Assembly (NCBI GenBank): GCA_030562195.1
Contig: JAUJPP010000005.1
Coordinates: 14,194,826 to 14,258,825 of the forward strand
Direction: 5' to 3'
DNA length: 64,000 nucleotides
Source of the DNA: Nipponacmea schrenckii
Taxonomy: Eukaryota > Mollusca > Gastropoda > Lottiidae
Position 1 is the first letter of the stretch; the number at the start of each line of letters is the position of its first letter. The notes under the pieces were generated by a model that saw only the letters and a program-made list of their open reading frames with translations, did not search any database and was not told where the DNA came from. The position numbers and the translations under genes are program-made. Below are positions 1 through 10,757 of the stretch, in pieces.

Positions 1-857
1 TTGGTGTCTATCAAAACCTCGTTTATAATGGTTGACAAACTTTACTTTCCGGTTTTATAGGCATCTCGAAATTGACATTTATATTCGACAAATTCGAACA
101 GATTAATAATGAACATATTCATAGCTTTAAAACAATATATAAATCAATATGTAAAAATAAAATTTACGAAACTTTTTTGAATAAAATTACACCCTAATTA
201 AGAAGATTATGTAACAGGTCATAAAGTCAAATTGTGTTGATTAACAGGTAAATGTTAATTTATGATTTGTCCCCATAGTAACTTCAAAGGCGATGTTAGA
301 TGTCAGTTTCCATTGCACCTTGCTTATGCAATTACTATTCACAATGTACAATTGATAGAGGCTTAATATCTCTTCATAGAATATTTCATGTTCGTCAAGT
401 CTATGTTGCGTTAAGTAACAGGGTCTTACAATACAAGATTTTGCAGAAAAAATATATATTGTGATGGAAAATTTGAGCAGAGGATATATTTTACACTGTA
501 AACGAGACTTTGCAAACTGATACTAATATAATTTTACTTAAATAACAGCTATGACGTCATCCTTTGTTGTATTTATCCATTCTCTAGTAGAATGTATGAG
601 TGTTGGTTGAACTACTCACTAACTGTCCACTATTTCATGAAAATTGTTCACTAAATGTCCATTAATTTTTTAAAAGTGTCCATTATTTTTAAAAAAGTGT
701 CCATTTTTTTTAGTTGTTTGACCTTCTATCTTTTCACTGACAAAGCAATTCAATTATATATTCAGTTTTATTTACAGCGTTCCCATTTGATAAAGTGAAA
801 TACAGCGTGTTTTTGATTCTGTTGTTTTTTCTGATAGGCCTTTGTTAACAATCGCAT
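1..857. other. AT-rich stretch without recognisable gene
   Basis: I see no coding signature, RNA gene or transposon protein here. The only internal structure is a short degenerate run at about 625-715 in which 'tgtccat' recurs in an A/T-rich background. Confidence 0.5.
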
Positions 858-867
858 CTATGCCATT

Positions 868-2987
868 TTTTTATACGCCCACATGAAATGGGGGGCGTAT
901 ATTGTCGTCACCCACATCCGTCCGTCCGTCCGTCGGTCCGTCCGTCCACAATTGCTTGTAAACACTCTACACGCTGTAATTCTTGACGGATTTAGATGAA
1001 ACTTAATATGAGTGTTTATGATCACGCAAGGATGAACCCTATTGAAAATCAGCGAAATCGGAAAAAAATTAGTATGAGTTCGTGCCCATGTTCTTGAATG
1101 GCTCGTAAACACTCTACAACGTGCAATTCTTGACCGATTTTGATGAAACTTGGTGTGAGAGTATGTTATAACTCAAGGATAAACCCTATCGAAAATCAGC
1201 TTGAAAACGCGTTCAATTTTAGCTTGTAAACACTCTTGGGAGAACAATTTTTAATGGATTTTAATGAAACTTGGCCTGAGTATTTGTTATCACCCAAGGA
1301 TGAAGCCTATTGGAAACCAGTCAAATCGAAAAAAAATTAATATCAGTTATTGCCCTTGTTTTTGAAAACGCGTTCAATTTTTAGCTTGTAAACACTCTAC
1401 AAAGCACAGTTATTGACCAATTTTGACGAAACTTGCTGAAATTGTTTAATATCACCCAAGAATGAACCCCTTTGAAAATAGCACATATCGAAATATATTT
1501 AATAGGAATTATTGTCCTTGTTCTATAAAATGTGTTCGATTATTGTCTCGTAAACACTCTACATGTCACAATTCTTGAGCGATTTTGACATAACTTGGCA
1601 TGAGTATTTGTAATCACCAGAGGATGGACCCTATTGAAATTCAGTTAAATCGAAAAATATTTAGTATCAGTTATTGCCCTTGTGTTTGAAAACGCGTTCA
1701 ATTTTAGCTTGTAAACACTCTAGAAAGAACAATTCTTAATGGATTTTGATAAAACTTGGCTTGAGTATTTGTTTTTACCCAAGGATGAACCTTTTTTGAA
1801 AATCAAATAAATCGAAATATATTTAGTGTCAGTTATTGCCCTTGTGTTTGAAAACGGGTTTAACTTTTTGGCTAATAAACACTCTAGAAGGTACAATTCA
1901 TGACCAATGTTGACAAAACTCACTGAAATTGTTGGATATCGCAAGGGATGAGCCTAATTGAAAATTAAAAATATCAAAATATATCTAATATGAATTAGTG
2001 CCCTTGTTCTTTTAAACGCGTTCGATTTTTGCCTCGTAAACACTCTACATGGCACAATTCTTGATGGATTTCGATGAAACTTGGTGTGAGAATGTGTTAT
2101 AACTCAAGGATGAACCCTATTGAAAATCAGCGAAATCGAAAATTTTTTTAGTATGAGTTACTGCCCTTGTTCTTGAAAACGCATTCAATTTTAGCTTGTA
2201 CACATTCTAGAAAGAACTATTCTTGATGGATTTTGATTAACTTTGGCTTGAGTATTTGTTTTAACCCAAGGATGAACCCTATTATAAATCAAATAGATGG
2301 AAATATTTAGTGTCAGTTATAGCCCTTGTTCTTGAAAACGCGTTCAATTTTAGCTTGTAAACACTCTAGAAAGAACAATTTTTAATAGATTTTGATGTAA
2401 CTTGGCTGTGTTATTTGTTGTCTCCCAAGGATGACCCCTATTGAAAATCGAAAAATATTTAGTACAAGTTATTGACCTTGTTTTTGAAAACGCGTTAACT
2501 CGTAAACACTCTAGAAAGAACAATTTTGAATGGATTTTGACGAAACTTGGCTTTAGTATTTGTTTTCTCACAAGGATAAACCCTATTGAAAATCAGATAA
2601 ATCGAAAAATATTTAGTGTCAGTTATTGCGCCTGTTTTCAAAAATGCTTTCAACTTTTGGCTTGTGGACACTCTAAAAAATTCCTTTTTGACAAAACTCG
2701 CTGAAATTGTTTAATATCAACCAAGGATGAGCCTTATTAAGAATTAAAAATATCAAAATATTATTAAGGGTGAACCCTATTGCAAATCATAAAAATACCG
2801 AAAAATATTTAATGAGTTGTTATTAGGTACAATTCTTGACAGTTTTTAATGAAACTAGAGACCCTAGAAAAAAATAGGTTGGAAGGTTGAATATTTCATT
2901 CAACTTATTGTAACCTTACTGAAAAGTTTTTATTTGAAATAAATGCTGCCAGTGGGCGTATATTACCTTGCCTGGCAAGCTATCTTG
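868..2987 (+). repeat. Family A TIR-ended tandem-repeat element
   Basis: The left end is a short hairpin: 'atacgccc' at about 872 and 'gggcgtat' at about 892. A (gtcc)n microsatellite follows, at about 920-945. The body is a degenerate tandem array with a period near 160 bp; each unit carries 'cgtaaacactct', 'gatgaaacttgg' and 'ggatgaaccctattg'. The right end is a conserved tail, 'gctgccagtgggcgtat', followed by 'cctggcaagctatctt' at 2972-2987. Inverted ends plus a microsatellite plus tandem cores recall non-autonomous elements of bivalves and gastropods, some classed as Helitron/Helentron-derived; that class is only a possibility. No protein is encoded. The long open frames on both strands come from the repeat unit lacking stops. 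Confidence 0.8.
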
Positions 2988-4388
2988 ATATAACTTGGCA
3001 TGAGTATTTGTAATCACCTAAGGATGAACCCTATTGAAATTCAGTTATATCGAAAAATATTTATTATCAGTTATTGCCCTTGTGTTTGAAAATGCGTTCA
3101 CTTTTAGCTTGTAAGCACTCTAGAAAGAACAATTCTTAATGGATTTTGATAAAACTTGGCTTGAGTATTTGTTTTTACCCAAGGATGAACCTTATTGATA
3201 ATCAAATAATTCGAAATATATTTAGTGTCAGTTATTGCCCTTGTGTTTGAAAACGGGTTTAACTTTTTGGCTAATAAACACTCTAGAAGGTACAATTCAT
3301 GACCAATGTTGACAAAACTCACTGAAATTGTTGGATATCGCAAGGGATGAGCCTAATTGAAAATTAAAAATATCAAAATATATCTAATATGAATTCCCTT
3401 GTTCTTTTAAACGCGTTCGATTTTTGTCTCGTAAACACTCTACATGGCACAATTCTTGATGGATTTCGATGAAACTTGGTGTGAGAGTGTGTTATAACTC
3501 AAGGATGAACCCTATTGAAAATCAGCGAAATCGAAATTTTTTTTAGTATGAGTTACTGCCCTTGTTCTTGAAAACGCATTCAATTTTAGCTTGTAAACAC
3601 TCTAGAAAGAACTATTCTTAATGGATTTTGGTTAACTTTGGCTTGAGTATTTGTTTTTATCCAAGGATGAACCCTATTATAAATCAAATAAATAGAAATA
3701 TATTTAGTGTCAGTTATATCCATTGTTCTTGAAAACGCGTCTAAATTTTAGCTTGTAATCACTCTAGAAAGAACAATTTTTAATGGATTTTGATGTAACT
3801 TGGCTGGAGTATTTGTAGTCTCCCAAGGATGAACCCTATTGAAAATCGAAAAATATTTAGTACAAGTTATTGACCTTGTTTTAGAAAACGCGTTCAATTT
3901 AACTCGTAAACACTCTAGAAAGAACAATTTTGAATGGATTTTGATGAAACTTGGCTTTAGTATTTGTTTTCTCACAAGGATAAACCCTATTGAAAATCAG
4001 ATAAATCGAAAAATATTTAGTGTCAGTTATTGCGCCTCTTTTCAAAAACGCTTTCAACTTTTGGCTTGTGAACACTCTAAACATTCCTTTTTGACAAAAC
4101 TCGCTGAAACTGTTTAATATCAACCAAGGATGAGCCTTATTAAGAATTAAAAATATCAAATTATTATTAAGGGTGAACCCTATTGCGAATCATAAAAATA
4201 CCGAAAAATATTTAATGAGTTGTTATTAGGTACAATTCTTGACAGTTTTAAATGAAACTAGAGACCCTAGAAAAAAATAGGTTGGAAGGTTGAATATTTC
4301 ATTCCACTTATTGTAACCTTACTGAAAAGTTTTTATTTGAAATAAATGCTGCCAGTGGGCGTATATTACCTTGCCTGGCAAGCTATCT
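2986..4388 (+). repeat. Second tandem copy of the family A 3' portion
   Basis: From the end of the first 'ggcaagctatctt' tail, the sequence restarts at a position equivalent to about 1588 and runs through the same units to the same tail at 4348-4388. The two ~1.4-kb copies are near-identical apart from scattered substitutions and small indels. This is a direct tandem duplication of most of the element. A third, equally close copy lies at 30260-31497. Confidence 0.8.
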
Positions 4389-4414
4389 TTTTCAAAGGTT
4401 TGGCATTAGAATTC

Positions 4415-7400
4415 GATATATCGTCGGTGGGATTCTGAAACCTCGTCGAGATTTTCGTAAAAATACGGTTTATTTTCAAGAGAATTGTACAGGCCATCTT
4501 CTGTCAAAATATCGTACAGCTGAGCCAATTAGATTTCATTTTATAGTCATATGATGAAATGTCGTATTTCTGTTGGTGGTTAAACATGGAATTCTAAAAT
4601 ATCGTATGTCTAAGTCAAGTGTCACCAGTGCGTGGCCTACGTTATCTACAATGCTATTATAGTGATTTTGAAGGTATGTTGAAATTATATTATAAAATAA
4701 ATCATAATAAACGTAATCAATTACATTTGGGTTGGTTTGAGTTGTTATTTCACCTAAAAACATTCAAAGAATACACAGCATAGCTTAATTTGAAAGGACA
4801 TAGATAGAGGTAATTGTGATTTTAGGCAATTCTGAAAGATATAGGTACATATAGGTAATTCTTTCATGTATAAGTGATTGATTCTATATCTCAAAATTAG
4901 CGTTATAATCGTGAATAAAGCAAATTCGTTCTCTCACATACAAAATAAGCCGATTTTTTTACACAAAATCAAGATATACGAGGATTTGTAAATTTCAAAC
5001 ATTTTCGTGATTTTCTCCCATTTAACAGACATACGACAATTTTGAATTTCATTTTATTTGTTTTAGGTATTGATTACGGAACTAATTATGCCAAAAATAC
5101 CCCTCATTAGTTCCCGTGGCAAATTTTTGGTTCAACTTGCACAACAGAGAAATCAAGAGCATGCTCCTTCTGCTGGTACCACTCAACTCCTACCCAATAA
5201 CCAATCTGCTAAAATTGAAGTTTCTGTTACTGTTGGTGGCAATGACGGAAACACCCTGCTCTTATCCAATTATACACCTGCTACTGAAGGGAGCACTGAG
5301 TCATTACCCATTGATGAACCTGATAAAGATGAAAGTAGTTCTGAAATAGATATTGGTATACTGGCAGAACTTATCAACCCCCATAGTGAACCTCATAGCC
5401 CTGAGAGAATTGAAGAAATTGCTTCAACCGATATAGATGACATTTTGAATTTGTCTTCCAACGTCAGACATCCGAGTACAGATGAAACCATGGATCTCGA
5501 TGATGAGGTTAGGGATCCCGATTGGACTCCCCCTGCTGATGTATCTATAAGCGATGATGAAGTCGTATTTCCGGGTGATGTAGTTGAAACGGTTACTGTG
5601 CAGCAAGAGGACTGGGATAATACAGGTAAAAAAAGAGCAAAGCCAGGAAAAGCAGATAAAGGTCAATGGGCTAAATTTCAAAATAAAAATCGCAGGATGC
5701 ACGGAAAGAAATATAAATCTTACCGAATTGACGCTGGGGGGTACAGTAAACGTGATGTTTCTGAAAGAATTTTAAAACCAAAGAAAATGTTGTTCAACTT
5801 TTGAGGAAGAAGACAGAAAAAGTATTTTTGTTAAGTTTTGGGATGCTGATTGGAGTGCTAAGAAGATGTTCGTTTCTAATATGATCGATAAAAAGAAAGG
5901 TGCCCTTGAAAGAATCAAACCGGCGGGATGTCTCCTTAATATAAGGAAAGTTTGCAAACAAATGTTCTTAAATACTTTAGGTGTTGGTGAGAAAATGGTA
6001 TATGGATGGATTGACAAAATTGAACCTAACAAAGCTGCTAATTTGAAACCCCGAGATCCACAAGATAAAGCATCCAATATAAGTTCTGAAGAAGAACCCA
6101 AGTCGAAACAATTAAAGAAACAGTCACAGAAAGTAATTAATGCCCGATTGTTTTTAGAATCATTGCCTAATTTGCCAAGTCATTATTGTAGAGCTACAAC
6201 CAATAAACGCTATTTGGAACCTGTATTTGCTGACATGGCTGAATTGTATCAGACATACAAAACACATTTTGAAGGTGAAGCATGTGTGTGTAAACGAACA
6301 TTCAAAGAAATATTTCAAGATCTCAACTTATCATTATACAAACCTAAAAAAGATCAGTGCGATATATGTTGCGGATTTCAAACGCAAAACATAACAGAAG
6401 ATGTTTATAATGCCCATATTCTCCGAAAAGAAGCCGCTAGACGAGAAAAGGATGACAAGTTTAAAGCTGCGTCCGATCCCACACTTGTAGTTTTAACTAT
6501 TGATCTGCAAGCCGTGTTGTTGTCTCCTCTGCTGAAAGCGTCATCCATGTATTACAAAACTAAATTATCTTGTCAAAACTATACAGTTTATGACTTAACC
6601 ACTAAGAATTGTGTTTGCTATTTCTGGCATGAAGGGGAAGGGGAATTTTCAGCAAATTCCTTTGCTTCATGCCTTGATCACTACATCAGAAATTGCCTAG
6701 ATCAAAACCCAGATGTAAAACAGATAACAATATATTCTGATGGATGCACGTATCAAAACCGCAATGCCATCTTATCAAAAATGTTGTTGAAAGCTTCATT
6801 TGATCTGAATATTGATATTACTCAAAAGATTCTAGAAAAAGGCCACACCCAAATGGAATGCGATTCAGTCCATAGTTTGGTAGAGCGCAATGTGAAAAAA
6901 CGACAGATATATATCCCCCAAAATTACATAGATATAATAAAATCCTGCAGAGGTACTGTTCCCTATGAGGTCCATTATCTATCACATTCATTTTTTAAAG
7001 ATTTCGCATCCCTCAAATACAATTCTTCAATTCGCCCTGGAATGTCTGTTAAGGGGGATCCGGTTGTGACGGACTTAAGAGTGTTAAAATGTTGCCCAGA
7101 CGGATCCATTGAATATAAGTTGATGTTTGAAAACGACTTTCAACCACTCCCCAGAAGTTCACGATTATCAAATCCATCGGCAGATGATGCAACTCAAAAA
7201 TTGTACAATGCACCCATACCAATCAAGGCAACAAAATTCCAACATCTTCAGGAGTTGAAACAAGTTATACCTCGAGATTACCATCCCTTCTACGACAATC
7301 TTATTCATAACTGACACTTCTTATTTAAAAAAACGGAAGAGCAAAGCATCAATGTTTATACTTCTCATAATTTGTCTTTTCTTTTATAGTTACATTGTTT

Positions 7401-7780
7401 TTTGTTCGCTGTTGGTTTTTTCTTGTTTACAATTATTAATTGGTATTTACTTGTAATAAACCTTGTTAGTTTTAGTATCCCGTGTTTCAATATTAAAATT
7501 AGCATTAAACAATTATCCAATGCACATTGAGTCCAAAAGTCGTAAGTCTGATATTTTTCCAAATTTGAAAAAACAAAATCTCGTAAGTCTCTTGGCGGGT
7601 ACATGTTTTGATATTAACCTAAAATAACTACATTTAACGTTGAATGATCTATTTAGATAGTTATTAACCGAATTTGAATGCTGTCGGTTTATTACAGCCT
7701 TGGTTATCCAGTTTTTTCCTTCTCCTGAAAAATTTACTTTTTGGAGATACGAGGTTTCAGAATCCCACCGACGATATATC
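4415..7780 (+). mobile_element. DNA transposon with perfect 32-bp terminal inverted repeats
   Basis: Positions 4415-4446 and 7749-7780 are exact reverse complements over 32 bp; the core is 'tcgtcggtgggattctgaaa'. The element is 3.37 kb and encloses one transposase-like gene. A related subterminal sequence lies at about 4560-4605. Target-site duplication is not clear: the flanks 'gaattc' and 'cttatt' do not match. I therefore do not assign a superfamily from the ends. It sits 27 bp beyond the family A tail. Confidence 0.85.
5088..7314 (+). pseudogene. Transposase-like gene (RNase H-fold/DUF7869-like), one frameshift
   Basis: Two open frames (about 5088-5804 and, extended upstream, about 5788-7314) read as one protein of roughly 735 residues if a single base is adjusted near 5785 in an A-rich run. 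The first half is acidic (rich in D, E, S), then basic ('NKNRRMHGKKYKSYRIDAGG'). The second half has a Cys pair, 'KKDQCDICCGF', and the likely catalytic blocks 'VVLTIDLQA', 'ITIYSDGCTYQNRN' and 'KGHTQMECDSVHS'. These match a large family in invertebrate genomes that I recall being labelled DUF7869; that label needs checking. The first ATG is at 5088. Just upstream, 'ttttgttttag' at 5056-5066 resembles a splice acceptor, so a 5' exon is possible. The flanking 32-bp TIRs show it is the element's own gene. The frameshift may be real or an assembly error. Confidence 0.7.
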
Positions 7781-7782
7781 CT

Positions 7783-8085
7783 TATTTTCAACTTCTTTTT
7801 GCTCTTACTTTGTTATCATCAGATGAAATATCAGAAAAATAAATATCTCCGTATTTGAAAATTGGATTGTTCATACTTAATATTATCCATTGGCTCAACT
7901 TGGGATGTATTTCTAAAGGTTGATTGAATTATAAATATATCGTATTCACTTGATGAATATATTGTGTGTAGAAGACACCTACAGAGTATGTTTGCCACAG
8001 TCTGAATCACAATTTGAACCCTCATAACTATTAATCAATGAGTTGTGTTGATTACAATTAGTTCAACTTTGAAGGGCTATTATTT
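7783..8085. other. Short AT-rich spacer
   Basis: I see no gene, repeat family or clear structure between the right TIR of the transposon and the hairpin at 8086. Confidence 0.4.
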
Positions 8086-8211
8086 AAGTAAGATAGAGTC
8101 CTCAAACTGTCTATTGTGTTACAGAGAGAACAGTGTTCGGGGCTAACGCCCCTCACAAACTGTATTCTCTCTAACATAATAGACGGTTTTCGGCCTCTAT
8201 CCCTTACATAA
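8086..8211. repeat. Imperfect hairpin (foldback), arms about 50 bp
   Basis: The left arm, 8086-8133, is the imperfect reverse complement of the right arm, 8158-8211. Both contain versions of 'gtctattgtgtta' and 'agagagaa'. The loop contains a smaller palindrome, 'ggggctaacgcccc', at 8139-8152. It is probably a small foldback or MITE. No target duplication was identified. Confidence 0.7.
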
Positions 8212-8212
8212 T

Positions 8213-8600
8213 GTTCAAGGTTTATCTACTCATATATAAACTATATAGAAACACGGGAACATTGTTAGTAAGTAATGTTATTTGGTTAACAGAAACACGG
8301 CTAAATAATTCAAAAACTCCAGCAAAACTAAAATTAAATTGTTTTCATTTTTACCACCAGCCTCAGAGCATCAGCTATGATAACAGTAAAAATGTTGAGG
8401 TTTTTAAAGAAACGCGGCATGGAGGAATAGTCATTCCACCCCTTGTTAGAGAGATTATTAGTCGATCAAGTTCAGATTATGTTATTATGAGGGGTTTCAA
8501 TCAAAACATATTTGAGGGTCAATTGTCTATAGTGGACTGTTTTATAACATTTGGTTACAGTCAACTTGTTCAGCATTACACTACCGAAGGTAACTTGGTG
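8213..8600 (+). pseudogene. Fragment of LINE endonuclease domain
   Basis: The reading frame contains 'VIWLTETRLNN' and, after an apparent internal deletion, 'VIMRGFNQN' followed by 'FGYSQLVQHYTT'. In apurinic-type endonucleases of LINEs these correspond to the 'TETWL', 'GDFN' and 'GYSQLVxxPTT' blocks. The catalytic GDFN reads RGFN here and much of the domain is missing, so it is a dead remnant. It ends abruptly at a family A repeat at about 8601. Confidence 0.5.
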
Positions 8601-9418
8601 TGTTAGTTATAACCCAAGGATGAAACCTATTGAAAATCAGATTATTCGAAAAATAATACTATGAGTTATTGCCCTTGATCTTTAATTCTTTGTGGATCCG
8701 ATAGAGAGCTGATTTTCATGCAGGATTTGGATGAAATTTATTGTGAGTGTAAATGTGTAATTAAAATTCAAGATAAATCTTTCATGTACCGATAATTCTT
8801 GTCAACCTCCCGGAAAAATTGGCTGCCATTATAAATGTGGGCGTATTACGATGGCCATCGCTATTTTAAATGATTCTTGGAAGTTTTTACATGCTAGAAG
8901 ACCCCGAATCAAGCCATCACTACACAGCTTTAAGCCTAAACCATCGTCGACTACATTTCAAAACAAAAAATAGCGATGGCCATCGTAATACGCTCACATT
9001 TATAATGGCACCAACTTGTCCGGGGGGTTGGCAAGAATTATTAATAAATGAGACTTTAATGATTTTTGATTAAAGTTCATCCTTGGGTGATTAGGGAAAC
9101 ACACATCAAGTTTCATCAAAATCTATCAGAAATCAGCTCTCAATCGTATCTACAATAAATTCAACACGTTTTCAAGAACAAGGACAATAGCAAACAATAT
9201 TCGATTGAACTGGTATTCAATAGGGTTCATATTTTGGTTAAAATAAACACTAACACCAAGTTTCATCAAAATCCAACCACAAATAATTCAAGAACAAGGG
9301 CAATAATAGTAAATAATTTTTGGTTGTTTAAACTTTCAATAGATTTCATCCTTGGGTGATTAAAAGGACTCACGCCAAATTTTGTCAAAATCCATCTCAG
9401 TCATGTCCACAAAAAACC
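8601..9418. repeat. Large palindrome of two family A fragments
   Basis: A forward family A fragment (about 8601-8868) and an inverted one (about 8968-9418) face each other across about 100 bp. The innermost arms are nearly perfect: 'gcgtattacgatggccatcg' at about 8841 and its reverse complement at about 8970. The arrangement could be a single foldback element or two head-to-head insertions. Confidence 0.75.
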
Positions 9419-9593
9419 AGTGGTAGGCCTAGTAAGGCTAAAGGTCGGAGAGTTTATGATTTAATTACTTTTCGTGTAGGCATATCGTAAGGTGTATCGC
9501 AATCTCCTAGTCCTACGGACAAAATATACTAACTTATATTAAATAATTACCCTAGGCCCCTATTGACAATTCTGTGAATTTTCGATACGCGTG

Positions 9594-9695
9594 CAATTTG
9601 AAATGGCGACTTGACGATTGAAATTCTTGAAAAAAACTTTGACGCAACCACAGGCGTGACATGGGTGGTAAGGGGAGAATGATGGTATGACTGAA
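9594..9695 (-). repeat. Inverted ~95-bp repeat upstream of ACTR8 exon 1
   Basis: The reverse complement of this segment matches 11161-11252, including 'tcataccatcatt', 'tccccttgca/accacc', 'tcacgcctgtggttgc' and 'tcaaattgca'. The two copies lie about 1.5 kb apart in opposite orientation, flanking the first exon. The sequence looks non-coding; the open frame across it has no recognisable domain. Confidence 0.6.
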
Positions 9696-9859
9696 CTACA
9701 AAAGCATCCATCTTTCCAAATATATATAGTGGATTCGAGGTATGTTAATAGGCCTACGTTTAAAATCCTTTTTTGGTGCCTAGTTTTTCTTACTCTCGCC
9801 CAGCCATATCTTTCCAAATACATGTAGATATCAGATGCTGGAAATAGAGTCAGCAAGTT

Positions 9860-10690
9860 TCGGACTAAGCCTGGTCCCGTTTCACAAAAACAACTTAGGT
9901 GCCTTATAGCGTTCCAATGGACAGATTGCTCAAGCCTAAAAGAGTTTTTATTTTTTCAAAATCAGGAATTTCCTTTTCAAAATTTTAATTAAGTTAAAAT
10001 TTGTAAAAGGCCTTTGGGGTAGGGTTTTTTGGGGAAAAAAAACGCTGCATGATTTAACCCCCAAAACAGTGGCCAAATTTTAAAAAATTAGGTCTGCTCT
10101 TTAAAAATTGTTTTAACGTTGCCCAAGAATGGTTTTTGCAAAAGTGCACGAAACCCCCGTCTGCCATTTTGTGGGACATTTTTAAAATTTTCGTTCCCAT
10201 CAACAAAAAGAATGTTTTTTGGAATTTCTCGATTCATCAACAAAAGTTTTTTGGAATTTTAACCCCCAAAACTTTTTTTTGATCAGTATGTCATCCTTTC
10301 TAGTCGACAAAAAGCTAAAGGAAAAAACAAACCAAATGAAATGACAACAATGTAAAGCTAGGGTTAGCGGGGGACTTGTAAGCTTTCGCTACGAAATCCT
10401 CATCCAGACTAAACTACACGAGAAATTTCCCGCAGGACTTTTTAATTTGACCAATCAGAAAGAAGATTTCAGTCACATGATATGAGTAGTTATTGTACAG
10501 AAAGTAATATACGTATCAGACTGTGTTGATAATCAATATTTAGGATTTGATTGATCAAACCTGAAAATATAAATGTTGCGTTTATTTTATTTCTTGCAAT
10601 TGAATTGATTTGCAGCTTGTGTGATTAATTATTTAAGCAACACAAAATAATGGTAGGCCCTAGTACAACGAAAATGATGACGTAGTTCAC
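9860..10690. other. Upstream region of ACTR8, no gene seen
   Basis: It contains runs of A, T and C and a stretch beginning 'cctggtcccgtttcacaaa' at about 9869 that looks repeat-like. I could not assign it to a family. No coding pattern is visible. Confidence 0.4.
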
Positions 10691-10700
10691 AAAGCAAGTG

Positions 10701-10707
10701 CTTCCGG
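10701..10707 (+). promoter_or_regulatory. ETS-type site just upstream of ACTR8 start
   Basis: 'cttccgg' lies 51 bp upstream of the proposed ATG. CTTCCGG is the classic ETS-family site of housekeeping promoters lacking TATA. That it is used here is inference from position alone. Confidence 0.35.
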
Positions 10708-10757
10708 TAATGAAAATTTAAGAAATTTTATTTGAAAATTTCAAAAGTACTAGCCAA

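Noticed and set aside
2350..4159. Overlapping open frames on both strands (75-92 codons)
   Set aside because: They recur in every family A unit on both strands and reflect stop-poor tandem repeats; no conserved protein motif.
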